Below are positions 38,421-50,826 of a stretch of DNA of 64,000 nucleotides, piece after piece. This stretch comes from Mycteria americana. Lineage: Eukaryota; Chordata; Aves; Ciconiiformes; Ciconiidae. Positions within the stretch are counted from its first letter, which is position 1. The number at the start of each line of letters is the position of its first letter. The DNA lies in contig NC_134367.1 of the NCBI RefSeq assembly GCF_035582795.1, positions 51,243,562-51,307,561 on the forward strand, read 5' to 3'. Position numbers and translations under genes: made by a program. The notes beneath the pieces were generated by a model. That model ran no database searches, was not told the DNA's origin, and saw only the letters and a program-made list of their open reading frames with translations.

Positions 38421-39690
38421 GGTTGCTGCTGCTCGCAGCTCTTCACCCGAGCTTCAGCTCCCTGCAGGGAATCCCAGTCTCTGCCTGGTCATTGCCAGGT
38501 TCAGAGAATGGGCTTTACCCTAGCTCTAGCTCCAGCATCTTGTCCTCTCACGGACCATCACGGTCTCCTCTCTCCTTGTCCGTAGTTCCTTCACCAGCTT
38601 GTCCCACATTTTCTTCTCTTTTTTTTTTTTTTTTCATTTCAGCAGCTTCCCTTTTTGCTTACAATTCCTGTCTTTCCTATTTTCTCCCAGCCTCAAGCAA
38701 TACCATTAGCCTTCCAGCAGCTCCCAGCCTCTCAGTTATCTCCTCCGGGCAAGGGGATAATTCTCCTACCACCTTGTCCTTCAGACCCAGCTCTCCACCC
38801 GTGCTCAGGACGCGTCTTTCTCCTTCATGCTCTCCAGGCACTAACAGGGCACTGAGCAAGTCTACAAGGGATATGTCTGTTCTTCCTCTTAGCTTCCGTG
38901 CCAGATGCCACACAGCTGGGAAGGAAAGTCCTGGTCAGCCGTCGGTGGCATGTGTGCAATCAAGATGGCATTGGCAGATAGATGTGTTCATTAGAACAAG
39001 TCTCATGGCCAGGGCATGAATGGAGGTTGGTTTTTTCCCCCAAAGAGCTCTCGTGCACACAGATCTTGGAATTATTTACAGGGTGGGAAAAGTGTGCATT
39101 GTTGCCTCCAGAGTAAGTCTCTGCTAAAGTGGAGCTCTCTGGTCCTTCTCCTGGGTGTGCAGAGTGAGCCAAGGGCGTGGGAAGCGACTCCTACCTCCCA
39201 ATAGCTTCTTCCAGCTTAATAACTCGTCTTGCCTGGACATAACTTTTAACCAGAAGTTTTCCTCAAAATACAGGCAAATGAAAATCCTTCCCAGGCGTGT
39301 TCCGTGTAAATGACCACAGTAATGGTGGGCAGGGCTTTCCTTGCAGAGGTCTGAGCAGGCTGAAACACCCCTGGCATATTGCACTCCCCTTTGTCTGGTG
39401 ATACCAGATAAAGGGTCTGTGCAAGGGGCTGCATGAGATGTAATCGCCTGCCGTATCCCGGCTCTTGGAGCATAGGTTCCTGGCAGATGTGTGCGAGGTA
39501 ACAGCTGCAGGAGCAAGTGACGGACTGGTCTTATACCTTCGGGTTCTTACGTGGGGAAGGACAGTCAGGCTACTGTTGCCATCACACCAAGTAATCAGGA
39601 GAAGAAAAGAGCCCGCTATATTTACATAGCAATTATAAAGTGCGTCCAATCTTTTGTTGGCTTTGCACTACCAGTTTTGGCAAACGGGGT

Positions 39691-39766
39691 TTCTCTCTCT
39701 CTCTCTCTCTGCGTGTATATATTTTTATATATACATGTATGTATGTGTATATAGATATATGTATTC
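39691..39766. repeat. CT then TATG/TA microsatellite
   Basis: A (TC)n run of about 18 bp followed by TATATA and TATG repeats. Confidence 0.9.
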
Positions 39767-41174
39767 ATCCGTTGCCTGAGATCTAAAACCTGGTCTGTGA
39801 GCGGTGCAAAGCAGGAATGCTGATGTCTTATTTCCTTGTGTGATTCCTCATGGAGCTGGGACGTGAGCCCCAACTGGGATCTTTACACAGAATAGTAAAT
39901 GAAACCGCCGCATGGCCCATGTTATTCAGTGATCTTCAAGATCAATGCTGGCTTCCTGAAGTCCAGTCTACTCTATAGACTTATTATAATCAAAGGAAGG
40001 AGCTTTCTCCCTCCCCCCAGTATTTATGGCAGACAGTGTCTGAGCTTCAAACCAGGGCGACAGAGCACTTCGCAGACACATAAACCAACGATGAAGTTAA
40101 ATTGCTTCACCTCAGAAACCAGGCTCTAAATGACTTCAGACAGCTTCTGAATATATTCAGTCTGAAGGAAAACTTCCTTCTGGCTTTAAAGTCTGGCGAT
40201 AAAAGAACTGTCTGGTGGAAAAAAGGCAAATTTCTCCTGGCCGGAAGAGCCATAATGCTGCAGTCTGTTGTTTAGGGGCACAAGGGAGGTACGTGGCTGA
40301 GGTCAGGCTTGATGTATGAACTGGGTCCTAACGCAGTGACCCACCAGGACTGCGAGCGCCCGTGCCGTGGGAGAGGACCCTGCCGTCGTCAGCAGGAGTT
40401 GGCCCAGGGCTTCATGCCAACTCTGCCCAGGCCTTTGGCCACTCAGCACCGGGACGTGGGCTTCCCTGGTCTTTCTCCTGTCCCTTGAGTGGAGGCGCAA
40501 GCGACAAGCCACAGCTGGGGATGAACAGCAGCTGGGTTGCTACGTATCTCACAAGCCTTCATTTTTGGTCTTAGCGTGGGAAGGAATGGCATAAGGAAAA
40601 AACAGCTTTACAACATTTTTTAAAGGCTACCTTAAATTCAGGATTCATAAAGAGGGGCCAGAGTCAATGAAATCAAGGGGTGACCTGAAACCACTTTTTG
40701 TTAGTAGAGTCCCTTGGATACATTCATCTACCTTTTCTGTGACATTAGGTTTTGCAGCTGATTTCTATCCGATTGCAGAGAGCAATAAGAAGATAGGACC
40801 CAAAGACTATTATCTAGGGGCCTGTTCTCACTTTCACTGACGTGGATGGCAAATAGACTTCAAGGGAAACTTCATCATGCTGTAGCGTTGATAGCATCAT
40901 AGAGGAAAGTGTAATTAAAGGGCAAAAAGAGGGGAATCATTCAATGCAATGTATTTCTTGGATAGCTAGAGCCGACTCTACATAACAGGGAAAGCATTTC
41001 TTATTTTCTAGGGGAAGTTTTTTAATGGCAGTTGAGCTGAGATTTTTTTGGCTCTTTTTCAGGCTTTTTATTGAGACATTGCTAGAGTATTCCACTAGCT
41101 GCCAGTGTGTAAAGTGGGCAGATCAACCTTGAAATATTATGGTCTTGGGACACATTTTGTTCTTGTTTTCTCCC

Positions 41175-41252
41175 CAGTGTAAATCCAGAATAACAGTAAT
41201 GACTTCAGCTGAGCCACTTCAGATTTACATCAGCACAAATGAGAGCAGGGCC
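41175..41252. repeat. Ancient short palindromic repeat copy (6), best preserved
   Basis: CAGTGTAAATCCAGAATAAC, ATGACTTCAGCTGAGCCACT, TCAGATTTACATCAGCACAA and ATGAGAGCAGGGCC. Both arms and the ATTGACTTCA-like centre are visible, which makes it the clearest copy in the window. Confidence 0.5.
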
Positions 41253-41621
41253 TGCCCATGCAGATGCAGCCCGAGGGATTAGGAGTCTGCCTGTGTGTTG
41301 TACCCTTGCTTCAAATTGACACCCTAGCCTTAATTCAGCGGAGAACCAAAGAAGCTGCTTGCCCTGCAAATGAGCATTGATGCTAATGCACTGCAGTAGG
41401 GATTTATCAACAGGCCGACACCTCAGTACCCATCTCTTATTTGCATAGCGGAGAAACGTGAATAAAACCGTGAGATTTGCACCGGTCAGGATAGGAGGTA
41501 ATTCTGGCATTAGCAGAGCTGCAGGCTCAGCCACAGGGAATTTGGTAGGTAAAAAATGCTTTGTGTGTCCATGAACACTGCAGGTGTGTAAAGACTGAGC
41601 CCAGGCCCTTATTTAAAAAAT

Positions 41622-41682
41622 ACAGTTTATTAGATAAAACGTACATAGAGCCAAGTAAATCCAATTCTTTATTAAAAATACA
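41622..41682 (-). promoter_or_regulatory. Clustered minus-strand polyadenylation signals (unassigned transcript end)
   Basis: Within about 90 bases the minus strand carries TTTAATAAAG, then TCTAATAAAC, then a weaker TTAAATAAG. The 700-800 bases upstream on that strand (41725-42480) are AT-rich, free of recognised repeats and resemble 3' UTR sequence. It could be the end of a very long SCML4 3' UTR (about 12 kb after the stop) or of a separate minus-strand noncoding transcript. I recognise no minus-strand coding exon nearby. Confidence 0.4.
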
Positions 41683-44454
41683 GAAATCATTTTGCAATAG
41701 TAAAAGAAAGTACTGGCTTTTTCTATGAAACATAAATCTGAAGGTTTGGGACCTTTTTGCTTTATCAGAGCAGGTCCCCCTCTATACTACATTCTTAAAC
41801 ATACTGCATCAAATTGTGAAACCCAAGCAAAAGTCTGTTGTACAAAATTAAGAACGTTTAGACCAGTAATACTCAGTTTAATTAAGATGCAAACAGTAGC
41901 ATACAGCACACGGAACAGTCAATATACAGCTATACATTAAAACATGCCTTAAATAGTGACAGAGAATCCACTGGAAGGAATAAGTTACAAACAATAGAAA
42001 ACAATGTCTGAAGAAATAAAAAAGGAATCACAGTTTGACACTATATTTGTTAAATGGTTGCATATGTATTGAAAAACTGTACATATTAAGAATGAATGGA
42101 TCGGACCCACCCATACAGAACATGCTAAATTGACAGTTATTATTTTGCTTGGATGCGTGAATATGTATGAGGCGTACATATGGTGGGCAGGTGCATATCT
42201 GTGTGCATACATCAGACCTGTGCGTACATACACATAGAAAGGCACGCACCTCCACAGCTGAAGACAAATCACTTCGATAAAACCCTTTGAGGCAGGGTGA
42301 GAGCAATACTAATACGCTGTTTATCATAATCGTGCTGCTCCCGGGACTCCAGGCATTTTTTTTGCATGTTATTCTCCTGTAAGCCCCACATTCGTTTTAC
42401 CTCAGCTCTCCCTTGTTTGCATATTTGCAAAGTGAATACAAAACTATTCAATATAATACAATGTTCACTGTTGGAGATGATTTATTAGGGGAGGTTTTGA
42501 TAGCTGAGAAACAGAGAAGCATTAAAGGGTTTGCATTGCTTTTCCAATAAGTGGAACTAAGGGGCAGATGTCTTTTCCCTGATTATTGTTAGCATCATAT
42601 GGTAATCCTGGCATAATTAATAATATATCCTATATGTCATCTTTAGTAAGAGTTCTTGGTCAAAAATGGAGAAGGCTTGCATTAAGAAAAGTCGTAGGCA
42701 TCTAAGCTGTTTCTGTAACCCCAAATTGTTTAGCACCTCCTGACAATAATAGAAAAATAAAGCCATGCTAAAATATTGTGCTAAGTAAAATGAATGGACA
42801 GCAGAATGAACATCAAGTGAAAGAATTACTCAGGCTTCACAGAATTAGAAATTACCTGGATTCAGAAAAGCACGTCGAGCAGTCAACTTGAAACAAAGCT
42901 CACGACCCATTGCAGTGGTACAAAGGTGCGCGCTTGGCATCAAATGGCACAGAACGGCGTGGCCGCCTGGGGACCTTGAGGAGGTCACAGGGTAAGATGC
43001 TTTTTTGTTTCTCTCTCATTGAAAGAAAGCAAACCAAAACAGCGCTAAGGCAAGATGCGTAGAAGATGAAAGCAGAAGTCCTGGCCAGTGGGTGTGGCAT
43101 CGGTACCCCCCCACTGACCCTGCTGGGGATGGTCTAGATTTATATCAGCGTCGGAGAAGCAGCAGCCCAGGAAGGACATGGTGGAAACACCCTGGAAAGC
43201 TGGGTGCTGCTGTGCGCTGGGGATGGGGCAGGAGGCCCCGTCGGAGGGCAGGGGTAGATGCACTGAGGGGAGTTGACACAGTCTTTTCTTTCCAGGGGGG
43301 CACCCAGGCAGCATCACTCATGTCACAGCCCACGGGGCTGCCGCTGGCAATGTTACACTGCCAGTGGAATAAAGCCAGCTGCCTTTCGCCATCAGGAAGA
43401 GAGTCGGAGCCTGGTGACACCAGCGCGGCAGCGCCGGGTGGAGCAAAACCAGGCAGAATGATGAAAACAAGTCGGACAGTCCAAGCCAAGGACTTTCAAA
43501 ATACATCACCCTTATATACACCTCACATGGAGTCGCAAGACCTAAGACTGAAGTCAGCATCATTCAAGCCCATAATCTCATCACGGCAGCGCATGTCTAT
43601 TGAAAAGGAAATCTCATTATTTACCTTCTGGTTTTAATGTACACACTGGCAGGTGAAGGAAGCCTGGTGAGCTAGTGTACGTGAGCTGGTTTCTCAGTTT
43701 TGAGAGCCGTCACAGAGGAGAAGCCTGTGCCACGTGCGGGACAGGCTCCTGTTAGCTCCTGTGGGATTTGGATGAGAGCAGTCACAAATGCATTTTCTAA
43801 TGATGTGAGATGTGGAGATGTTTCGTCTATCAGTAGCAAGTGGTATAGCCTGTAATAAATTTGGGAGTGACTGAATGCAAGACAGTGTGAGTTTGAACTC
43901 TTGATTGTAACCAAATTGTATATTTAGTTTTTTTCTCTCTGACAGATTTTGTATATGCTTGAAAACTATATATTCACTTGACATCAGGCGTCCCTTAGAA
44001 AATGTCTGTTCCTAAGGTTGTGCAGTACTGGGAAAGACATGTAATTCGCCATTCAAGGAGGGTGAGATTAATATATAGCAGGTAGGTAAAAAGTCAAAGA
44101 TTGTAAAATACCTGCAAGTTGCGATGAAGGCAGCCCTGCTTATCCAGCCACTGCAGAAAATGAGGCTTATCTAGGAAATTACAGAACGTTAAAAATCAAA
44201 GCTAACACACTTTGAGCCCAATTAGCAATACAAAAACTGATAGCTACACATACATCAAAAAACCCCTGTACATGCTTCACTAGCCTTGGAAGCTAATGCT
44301 GAGGAGTTGGAAGGGAGCTCAGAGCAGCATTTTTAAAAAAAAAAAGTGTGAGCAGGAGTTGCGCTATTTTGTGGCCTGATTTAAGGCTGCCACTTTCCAG
44401 CTGGATAGAAACTGTTCTGCTCTCATCCTTCACACTGTTTGGAAACAGAAACCC

Positions 44455-44530
44455 AGAGCCAAAATCTGATCTCATTCCCACTGGTAGAAGTATGCAGTAG
44501 CCCCACAGAAGCTACAGTCATTACTCTAAA
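44455..44530. repeat. Ancient short palindromic repeat copy (7)
   Basis: GAGCCAAAATCTGATCTCAT then TCCCACTGGTAGAAGTATGC and CACAGAAGCTACAGTCATTA. The left arm of the family is well matched and the right arm is mostly lost. Confidence 0.4.
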
Positions 44531-45379
44531 CTCACACTTGTGCATCCATGTGTGTGAATCTGCCCTGCGTTATTGCATGTGTTTCAGTATGAAGGATGAT
44601 GCTGTAAATATTGCAATGCCAGTTGCCACACGGACTTGCTCACAACGCTTAATGTAGGCTTACAAGCGGGGCCTTCCCTCACTGCCGACTTTGTCTATCC
44701 CACCACCGCCTCCCAGCTGGCCACCACCGCTTCTCTTCTTCCTCCAGCCGGATGGCTCTTTCCTACCTCCTGCTGTCCTTATCATTGGCAATGGGCATCT
44801 CTTCTTTCCAACCAACTTTCTGATTCTGGCTGAAAGCAAGCTGGACCTCCTCCAGGTCTGGGAGAGCGATGCTGATGGCTCTGTGCTCAGCACACATCGG
44901 AGCTCACACCTGCCTAATGGTGTGCCTTTCGCAGGGCCAAGCCTGGCCCACGTGGCCTTAGCGTGCATGAGCAACAGGGCGGGAGCCAAGGATTCATCCC
45001 AGTGAGCACAGTAACTGGGACGGTTCAAACCAATAAGCGTTTAAGCAGCTTGAATATCAAGAGGCAGCTCAGGAAGAGATGGAAGGTAGAGCGGAAAACT
45101 GCACTTACCCCGTGTAAAAGTCCTGAGCCTTTAATGAGGTATTTATTGCAAATAGTCATCAGCCAACTAGTTAAAAACCATCCTCAAAAAGTGCCTTTCA
45201 TGCTGGTGAATAAAAGCAGTGGAAGGTTTTTTGTGCAAGATAAAGAGTATGTCAAAAAAAAATACAGACAAGCTAATTCAAAGATGTCAGTGCATGGTAG
45301 TCTTTGTCACGGCAGAACTGGTACTAAACTCTCCTGTGAAGGGCACTTGATTGAAAGGAAAGAAAGGGTTGCTGAAAAC

Positions 45380-45662
45380 TACAGAGAAAGAGAGAGGGGA
45401 AACAGAGAGAAATGGAAGAGCAAGGAAGAGCCAAAAGGTAAAGAAGGAGTTGCAGCAGGGGTGAAGGAGACACATATGTAGTCACTGAAAGATGGAAAGG
45501 AAGGAAAAGAAGAAGAGATGCTGCAAGAAAGGAACTGAAGAGAAAAGAATGAAAGTAACGACAGTGGGGGAATAGGAATGGAACGGGGTGGGAAGTTCCA
45601 GGGGAAAACACCAGAGAGCAGAGGCAGACTAAGATGGAGAAGAATGAGGGCAGGGTGAGGGA
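45380..45662. repeat. Purine-rich (GA) tract
   Basis: About 280 bp in which the plus strand is mostly A and G, with GAGAGAGG, GGAAAGGAAGG and AAGAAGAAGAG strings. The bias opens a charged Lys/Glu/Arg frame on the plus strand (44963-45481), which is compositional. Such mirror-like purine tracts can form triplex DNA. Confidence 0.75.
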
Positions 45663-45784
45663 CTAACTGATCTTTAAAGGCCTGTCGGGTGCTGTCTTTC
45701 GGGTGTGTAAGGAAGGTGTGGGCAAGGGCTGTGCGAGGAGTAAGTCAGACGTGGACAGCACAGGGAGAAAGGCTGGAGTACGGT

Positions 45785-46153
45785 GAGAGCGGATGTCTTG
45801 TGGGTAAGGCACTAGATTCAGACCAGGAGGTCTGGGTTCAAACTTCTGGCTTCACCAAAGGTCGGGTTTAACAACGTTGGGAAAGAGGCAATACGGTTCA
45901 CCTTCATGGAAGTTTTGCTTCATTTTTCTCAGTGTTCTGCTATTTTCCCCTCACGTGCCATTGACTTCCATCTGTTTTAAGCATTTATCTGCAACAGGGA
46001 AGGAAAACTGCCTCTAGGAAACCCTTCTCCTTAGGTTGTCCCTTTTGCTGCATGAGGCTGTCAGCTCTCTAGGGCAGGTAGAGTGTCCCATAGTATGCCT
46101 GCACAGCACCGGACACAATCTCTACATGCTATTGCGACACAAATACTGATGGT
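45785..46153 (+). repeat. Ancient tRNA-derived SINE with LINE-like tail (fossil)
   Basis: A degenerate composite element. The head (45785-45860) has tRNA-like promoter boxes: TGTGGGTAAGGCACTAGA around an A box and a B box GGTTCAAAC at 45835-45843, preceded by GGAGGTCTG and followed by TTCTGGCTTCACC, as in reptilian and mammalian tRNA-SINEs. A middle part resembles the TTGGGCAAG / CCTCAGTTTCC core of MIR-like SINEs, weakly. The tail (46024-46153) has GTCAGCTCTCTAGGGCAGG, GCCTGCACAGCACCGGACACAATC and ATGCTATTGCGACACAAATACTG, which match the LINE-derived tail shared by old amniote SINEs. It is too diverged to be an active RNA polymerase III gene. The family name is not asserted. Confidence 0.6.
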
Positions 46154-46202
46154 GAGTTCTGATAACAGCAGCCTAACGTGCTTGTATTTGAACTGTTAGT
46201 AG

Positions 46203-46290
46203 ATCAGATACTGATCTCATTTACACTGGTAAAAATGTGGAATAACTACTAAATTTACAGTAGTGTCAATGGAAGACTGGAATTTAGAGC
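46203..46290. repeat. Ancient short palindromic repeat copy (8)
   Basis: CAGATACTGATCTCATTTAC, ACTGGTAAAAATGTGGAATA, and AAATTTACAGTAGTGTCAAT, followed by TGGAAT. Both arms are recognisable. It lies directly after the fossil SINE that ends near 46153. Confidence 0.45.
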
Positions 46291-49200
46291 GACTCCTTGT
46301 AAGCATATAGACTGGGTAAGCAAGAAACTTTCTTTTACCACTAGGTTCCTAAGAGGGATAAATTGAAAAGCCTGTTGTATGTTGTATGTTGTTGTACAAC
46401 AACAAAAGTATGTTGACCTGCCACACAGCTATGGCTATAGCTGCTTTCTGAAGTTTTTGTGCCACAAGAAAAAGAAAAAAAGATCTTTTTCCTTAAATAC
46501 TGACTCTTACCAAGCTGATCAGAAGCCTTGTGGATGCTGCAATACATTAGAAAAGCCATGAAGAAGACAGATAGGTTTTAGAGACAGTCATTTGGTTCCA
46601 GTGGAACCTGGACACATGGATCAATTCACAATACTGCCACTGCAGCAAATGCTCAGGGCCATAAAACACATTACAGATCAGGAAACCATCAAAGTGAGGG
46701 ATAAAATTAATCACTAGTCTTTCACTGGCTTGGATTCCCTGCAATTCAGAAGTCCTTTTTCTCCCCCTCTCCTGTGTTTCAGCTGAGAGACACTGAAAGC
46801 TGTGAAACTGCTCCACTCTGAAATGTCCTCATTCCTGTACCGCTTGGACTTCTGCTTTTTCCCATTCCCCGCTCTTTTGGAGATCTCTGACAACACGAAG
46901 CTGGCTGCCCGTATTTCATGTTCAAAAAGCAAAGGGCAGCATGATCCCAGTTCTTTGTAACACCAAGGGAAGACTCTGGGTAATAAAGACATACCGCTCT
47001 ACGCAGGGAACGTTCAGTACAAGCCTGGAGACAGGGCACAAACTACACGGGAATCCCAGTGAAGCCTGAGACTTGCCCATTTTTGAGCCCCATCCTTCCT
47101 AGCTGCTCTGCCCTGCTCTTATTTCACTCGCTTCAGAACCTGTCCGTGCAGCCAGGCAAGCCTCTGTGAGCAACACACAGAGACACGCGCGCTCTCCTGT
47201 CCAGCCTTAAATGCTGCTTTTTGGCAGCTACCCGTAGACCAAGAGGAGCAAGACTCTGTAGGCAGAGACTCTCTTCTGAAGTCCCGTGAGCTATTCCTGT
47301 CCGATTATGGCACTACCAAGAGCCTCAGCCGTTTGAAGTATGATGAAGTGCTGTGGATGCTGAAGGAGCCAAAAACTGTGGGTCACTGGGACGGATTTTG
47401 AAAAGTTTTATTTTTAAATTCCACCTAGAGCTTTGCCTCAGGAACGTGTGGAAATCTCCCAGTGAAGTCATGTTCACATCAAGGCGAGTTTCTGCCTAGT
47501 GGCACGGCTGAAATCCTCAGCACACGGGCTTTGGTTTGCTGCGAAGTGGAAAACCCAAACCACCCGCCACGAAACTCGGAGCTAAAGCACAAAGCTAACT
47601 GGAGAAGGTGTCGGGATCAGGTAGAGGTGCAGCTGGAAGAGCTCTCGACCCGGACGCTAGCAGCTCTCCCGGGAGCAGGGGAGAGGGGGCTGGCCAGCGG
47701 CGGCTGTCTCCACTCTTTGTAAGGGAGGATGAAATAGCTTGTTAGGCTCTAGTTACTATGGGACGTGGCTGAAGCTTGACCTGTTTTATGAGCCAAGCCC
47801 CGGTCTTATGAATTCAATAGAAAAACTTACGCGGACCTCAGTGGGACCTGGGTTTGGCCTAACATGCTTTATTTAGCGTCTTGAGTGAGGGAAACATTTT
47901 TCTTTAGATTACAGTTGAAAGATTCTTGGGTTTCAGCTTGAGTCTTATGGTGGCAGTCTATCACACGCTAATATTTCTTTCCTTTTCTTCAATAAATCAC
48001 ATTTCTTCTGCACTTAGCCTCTGACCAAAACCTGTCTGCTTGAACTGCAATAAAGCTGGCTGGTCAGCCATGTCTCTGCCAAAAGCAATCCCCTCCCAAC
48101 CACACCATGCATGCACCGGCTGACCTCCGGGCTACCACATCCCCACCCACCCCTCCAGCTCCAGGCACCTGGTGGGGAGCGGAGGCTCTGGGAACAAAGG
48201 GAGACAGAGACTGTAAATTCACGTTAGCGTAGCCGTGCTTCTGAGGCACAGGGGTTTGCTGGAGCCGGGGCCAGAATGAGCAAGTTGTGCTAGAGTCTAT
48301 CAGATTTGTGAAGTACAGATGTGATAATACCGCTGCAACCACAAAAGAATTTACAACAGGAAGCGTTGCAGCTGTTGCTTATTAGCATTAGTACAAATTA
48401 CACAAAGCAAATTGTTAGCAGACATGTTTCCATAATATTTAACTCATGGCAGTGAATAAAAGTGATTCTTTTTCAAGCAAAATTTTAGATTTCCAAGGGA
48501 ATCGGTTTCCAATTGTCCATGAAGAGAGCGTGGATTAGAGAGCAGCATGCAACTATCGCAAGGGATCAGAGGCAATGTGTGCAGTGACTTGCCTGCTTTC
48601 TCTGGCGACGGTGTGTGAATTTGGGACCGCATTTCTCGCTGAGAGAAGGAAAATCCGTACAGCTCCATATGACCCAATTGCCAGTGATGGGGAGTGATGG
48701 TGTGTGGGCCCCGTTCTGGAGCTGCCGCAGTAAGGTTCTGCGCACAGAAGTGCTTGGAAAGGGAAAGAGGCTCTTGCTGACCTGCCATTTCCCTGAATTT
48801 TTGCCCCAAAAGTGCTTATTATGACTTATTTCCCTAGCAACCCCAAGCCTGTTGATGTGGAAGCAGCCTGTGCCAGCAGAGCAATCCCCTAACACTAGCT
48901 CAAGAGGAGACAAAAAGCCTCGCAGCAACAGACTGAACGTGCAGACCGAAACACTGGAGTGCGACCCGTGAACAACCGACAGCAAAATCCTCTGGACCGA
49001 AACCCTGGGCAGGATGCCTCTCTCCAACCAAACCAGTTCCAAGCCAGGGTAGTGGCTGGTTTTGATGCTGCTGTACCTGCCGCCCCGCTGGGCCAGCCAG
49101 CGGCGGGCAGCCCATTCGGGCATCTCCTCTGCCTCCCTCCTCGTTGCATGGGGAGGAGCCGAGCAACCAGCCCTGGGGAGGGAGGCTGCGGTTCGGAGAG

Positions 49201-50820
49201 GGGGAGCACCCAAACAGCATTTAATTTTAATTAATAAAAAGGGGGCATTTAATTCTCGCCTCCCTTCCTGGTGCCAGGGCAGGACCAGCTGTGTCCAGGA
49301 GGATGTCTGACCCCAGAGATGCTCCTCTGTGGGGTGAGCTGGGGGGGTCACCCACAGGTTCCTGGAGGGGCCGGGGGGATCTCCCTCCTGATGTCTTTTT
49401 CCAAGTAGAAGCCATTCAAAGGAAGGAGGGGGGAGGGGAGAGAGGCAGAAGGGGGAAAAAAAGAAAAGAAGGCACTAACTAATAAACTGAATGTTTTGGG
49501 GTATGATTTGGGGAGGTAAGAGCTGACGAACTCCTCCCTGAGCTCCCTCGGCCCCCGGACAGTGCAGCCGGGGAAGGGGACGCAGCTCGCAGGCAGGAAG
49601 GGGCTGCAGGGTGGCTGTGCCGGGCGAGAGGAAAGGCCATCCGTGGCTGCCGGCGTCGGGGCCAGGCTTGGGAGCCGCTCCCTCTCTACAGCCGTACACC
49701 TGCTCCCGTGCTGTCCTTTCGTCCTGCCTTGCCTGGGCGGCACTGGTTGAACCGGAGGATTGTTTGTGCTCCTGCTGCTAATCGAAGAGAGGCATCTTTT
49801 CACGCCAAAACTTCATTGGCCATTTTCATATTGTTTTGCTGATTATTGCTGGTTTTGCTGATGATGTTCTACTTAATCTCTCACAGCCATCCTTTCTTTA
49901 AGAAGGAAAGAAGTGTAACTCATGAAGACTGCTGACAACCTATAGAAATTCAGCGATCAGTTTAAGGGCAATAGCAGCCCAAAGTGATGCTTTACATGGC
50001 AGTCCCAAGGGTGCCTACCTGCATTAATCACGTTGAGCAAAGCTGCTAACACTGCAAGGGCCGCTGCGGTCCTCAGCCTGCCAAGCGAGACAGTGGGCTC
50101 AGAGAGGAGGAGGCATTCCCAGAGGCATTTCTTGAAACTCAGTTAGGTCTGGCTGGGGAAGGAGGCATTTGTTGGTGCGAGAGAAGAGCCCGTGACAGCA
50201 GGTGGGTGGGAAGGCGGTGTGGCTGACCTGTGTCGCAGCAGAGGCTGAGCTGGCCGGCCACGCTAGATGCAAGAAGATGGTGTGCTTGGGACCGCTGGCT
50301 CTGTGCTCCTAACGCCCTGCAGCCGGCGCTTGAGCAAGGGAAGAGCTCTCCTCAAATCCTTAGACTTTGCCTGCTTGCTTTTTTTTATTAAAGTATTGAA
50401 AGTGCCTGAAGCAACCAAAGTGCCTTTTGATCCAGCTATGAGTGCTTAGAAGTAGAAAAGAGGCACATGTATTGCTTTTAAGGGTATGCACATCCACCCA
50501 CCTGTTGGGAAGAGTTCAGAAATACAGCTGGGTCGGCTGCAGTCTGAAGCGAGAGCTACGAACGGAATAGCAAGCGAAGTAATTTGTACAACCAATGTCT
50601 AAAGCAGCAGCTAATGGAGAAGCGGCTGACATGCATGTTCTGGCTCTTTAGTGCTTGTTCTGAGGAAATGGCCTGACACCCTCAGTCCAGCAGAGCTGCT
50701 TAACTACCCTCACCGACAAGACTTGAAAGAGAAAAATTAGTTATAATTGCAGTATTACTGCAGTAATGTTTGCCTCCTAATTGCCTTTCAGTGAAAAAGA
50801 AAAACATGCAGCGAGGAATT
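46291..50820. other. Noncoding region
   Basis: No recognised exon. It contains an 18 bp perfect palindrome just before the region's main unique part (46387-46404) and GC-rich sequence at 49060-49720 with long chance frames on the minus strand. A weak repeat fossil lies near 47810-47862 (CTGGGTTTGGCC). Confidence 0.45.
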
Positions 50821-50826
50821 TTTATT
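50821..50826 (-). promoter_or_regulatory. Candidate distal polyadenylation signal for SCML4
   Basis: A minus-strand AATAAA (TTTATT on the plus strand) lies about 2.7 kb downstream of the SCML4 stop. No intervening coding exon was recognised. It is a plausible distal 3' end, but a hexamer alone is weak evidence. Confidence 0.25.

Larger units (their letters stand above)
26233..41600. other. Intergenic region right of the LTR
   Basis: No exon recognised. It contains microsatellites (35373, 39691), the 12 bp minisatellite (36677-36758), a GC-rich patch (38180-38420), a fossil repeat (37455) and AT-rich unique blocks (27830-27950, 33350-33500, 37590-38060) with TAATTA-type motifs that might be regulatory. 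Confidence 0.5.
41683..45784. other. Noncoding region, possible minus-strand 3' UTR
   Basis: 41725-42480 is AT-rich and UTR-like on the minus strand, upstream of the clustered polyadenylation signals. From 42900 to 43500 the sequence is GC-richer with chance frames on both strands but no recognised domain. A fossil repeat lies at 44455 and the purine tract at 45380-45662. Confidence 0.4.

Noticed and set aside
38150..39019. 289-codon plus-strand frame
   Set aside because: No recognisable domain; Ser/Leu/Pro-rich, includes a poly-Phe run from a T-tract, and has no splice or promoter context.
44963..45481. 172-codon plus-strand frame rich in Lys and Glu
   Set aside because: It is produced by the purine-rich tract and has no recognisable family.
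45785..45860. Functional tRNA gene
   Set aside because: Only A-box and B-box-like strings remain. No full cloverleaf or acceptor stem can be formed, and a SINE-type tail follows.
48566..49351. 261-codon minus-strand frame
   Set aside because: No domain recognised; overlapping frames on both strands are equally long, as expected in GC-richer DNA.
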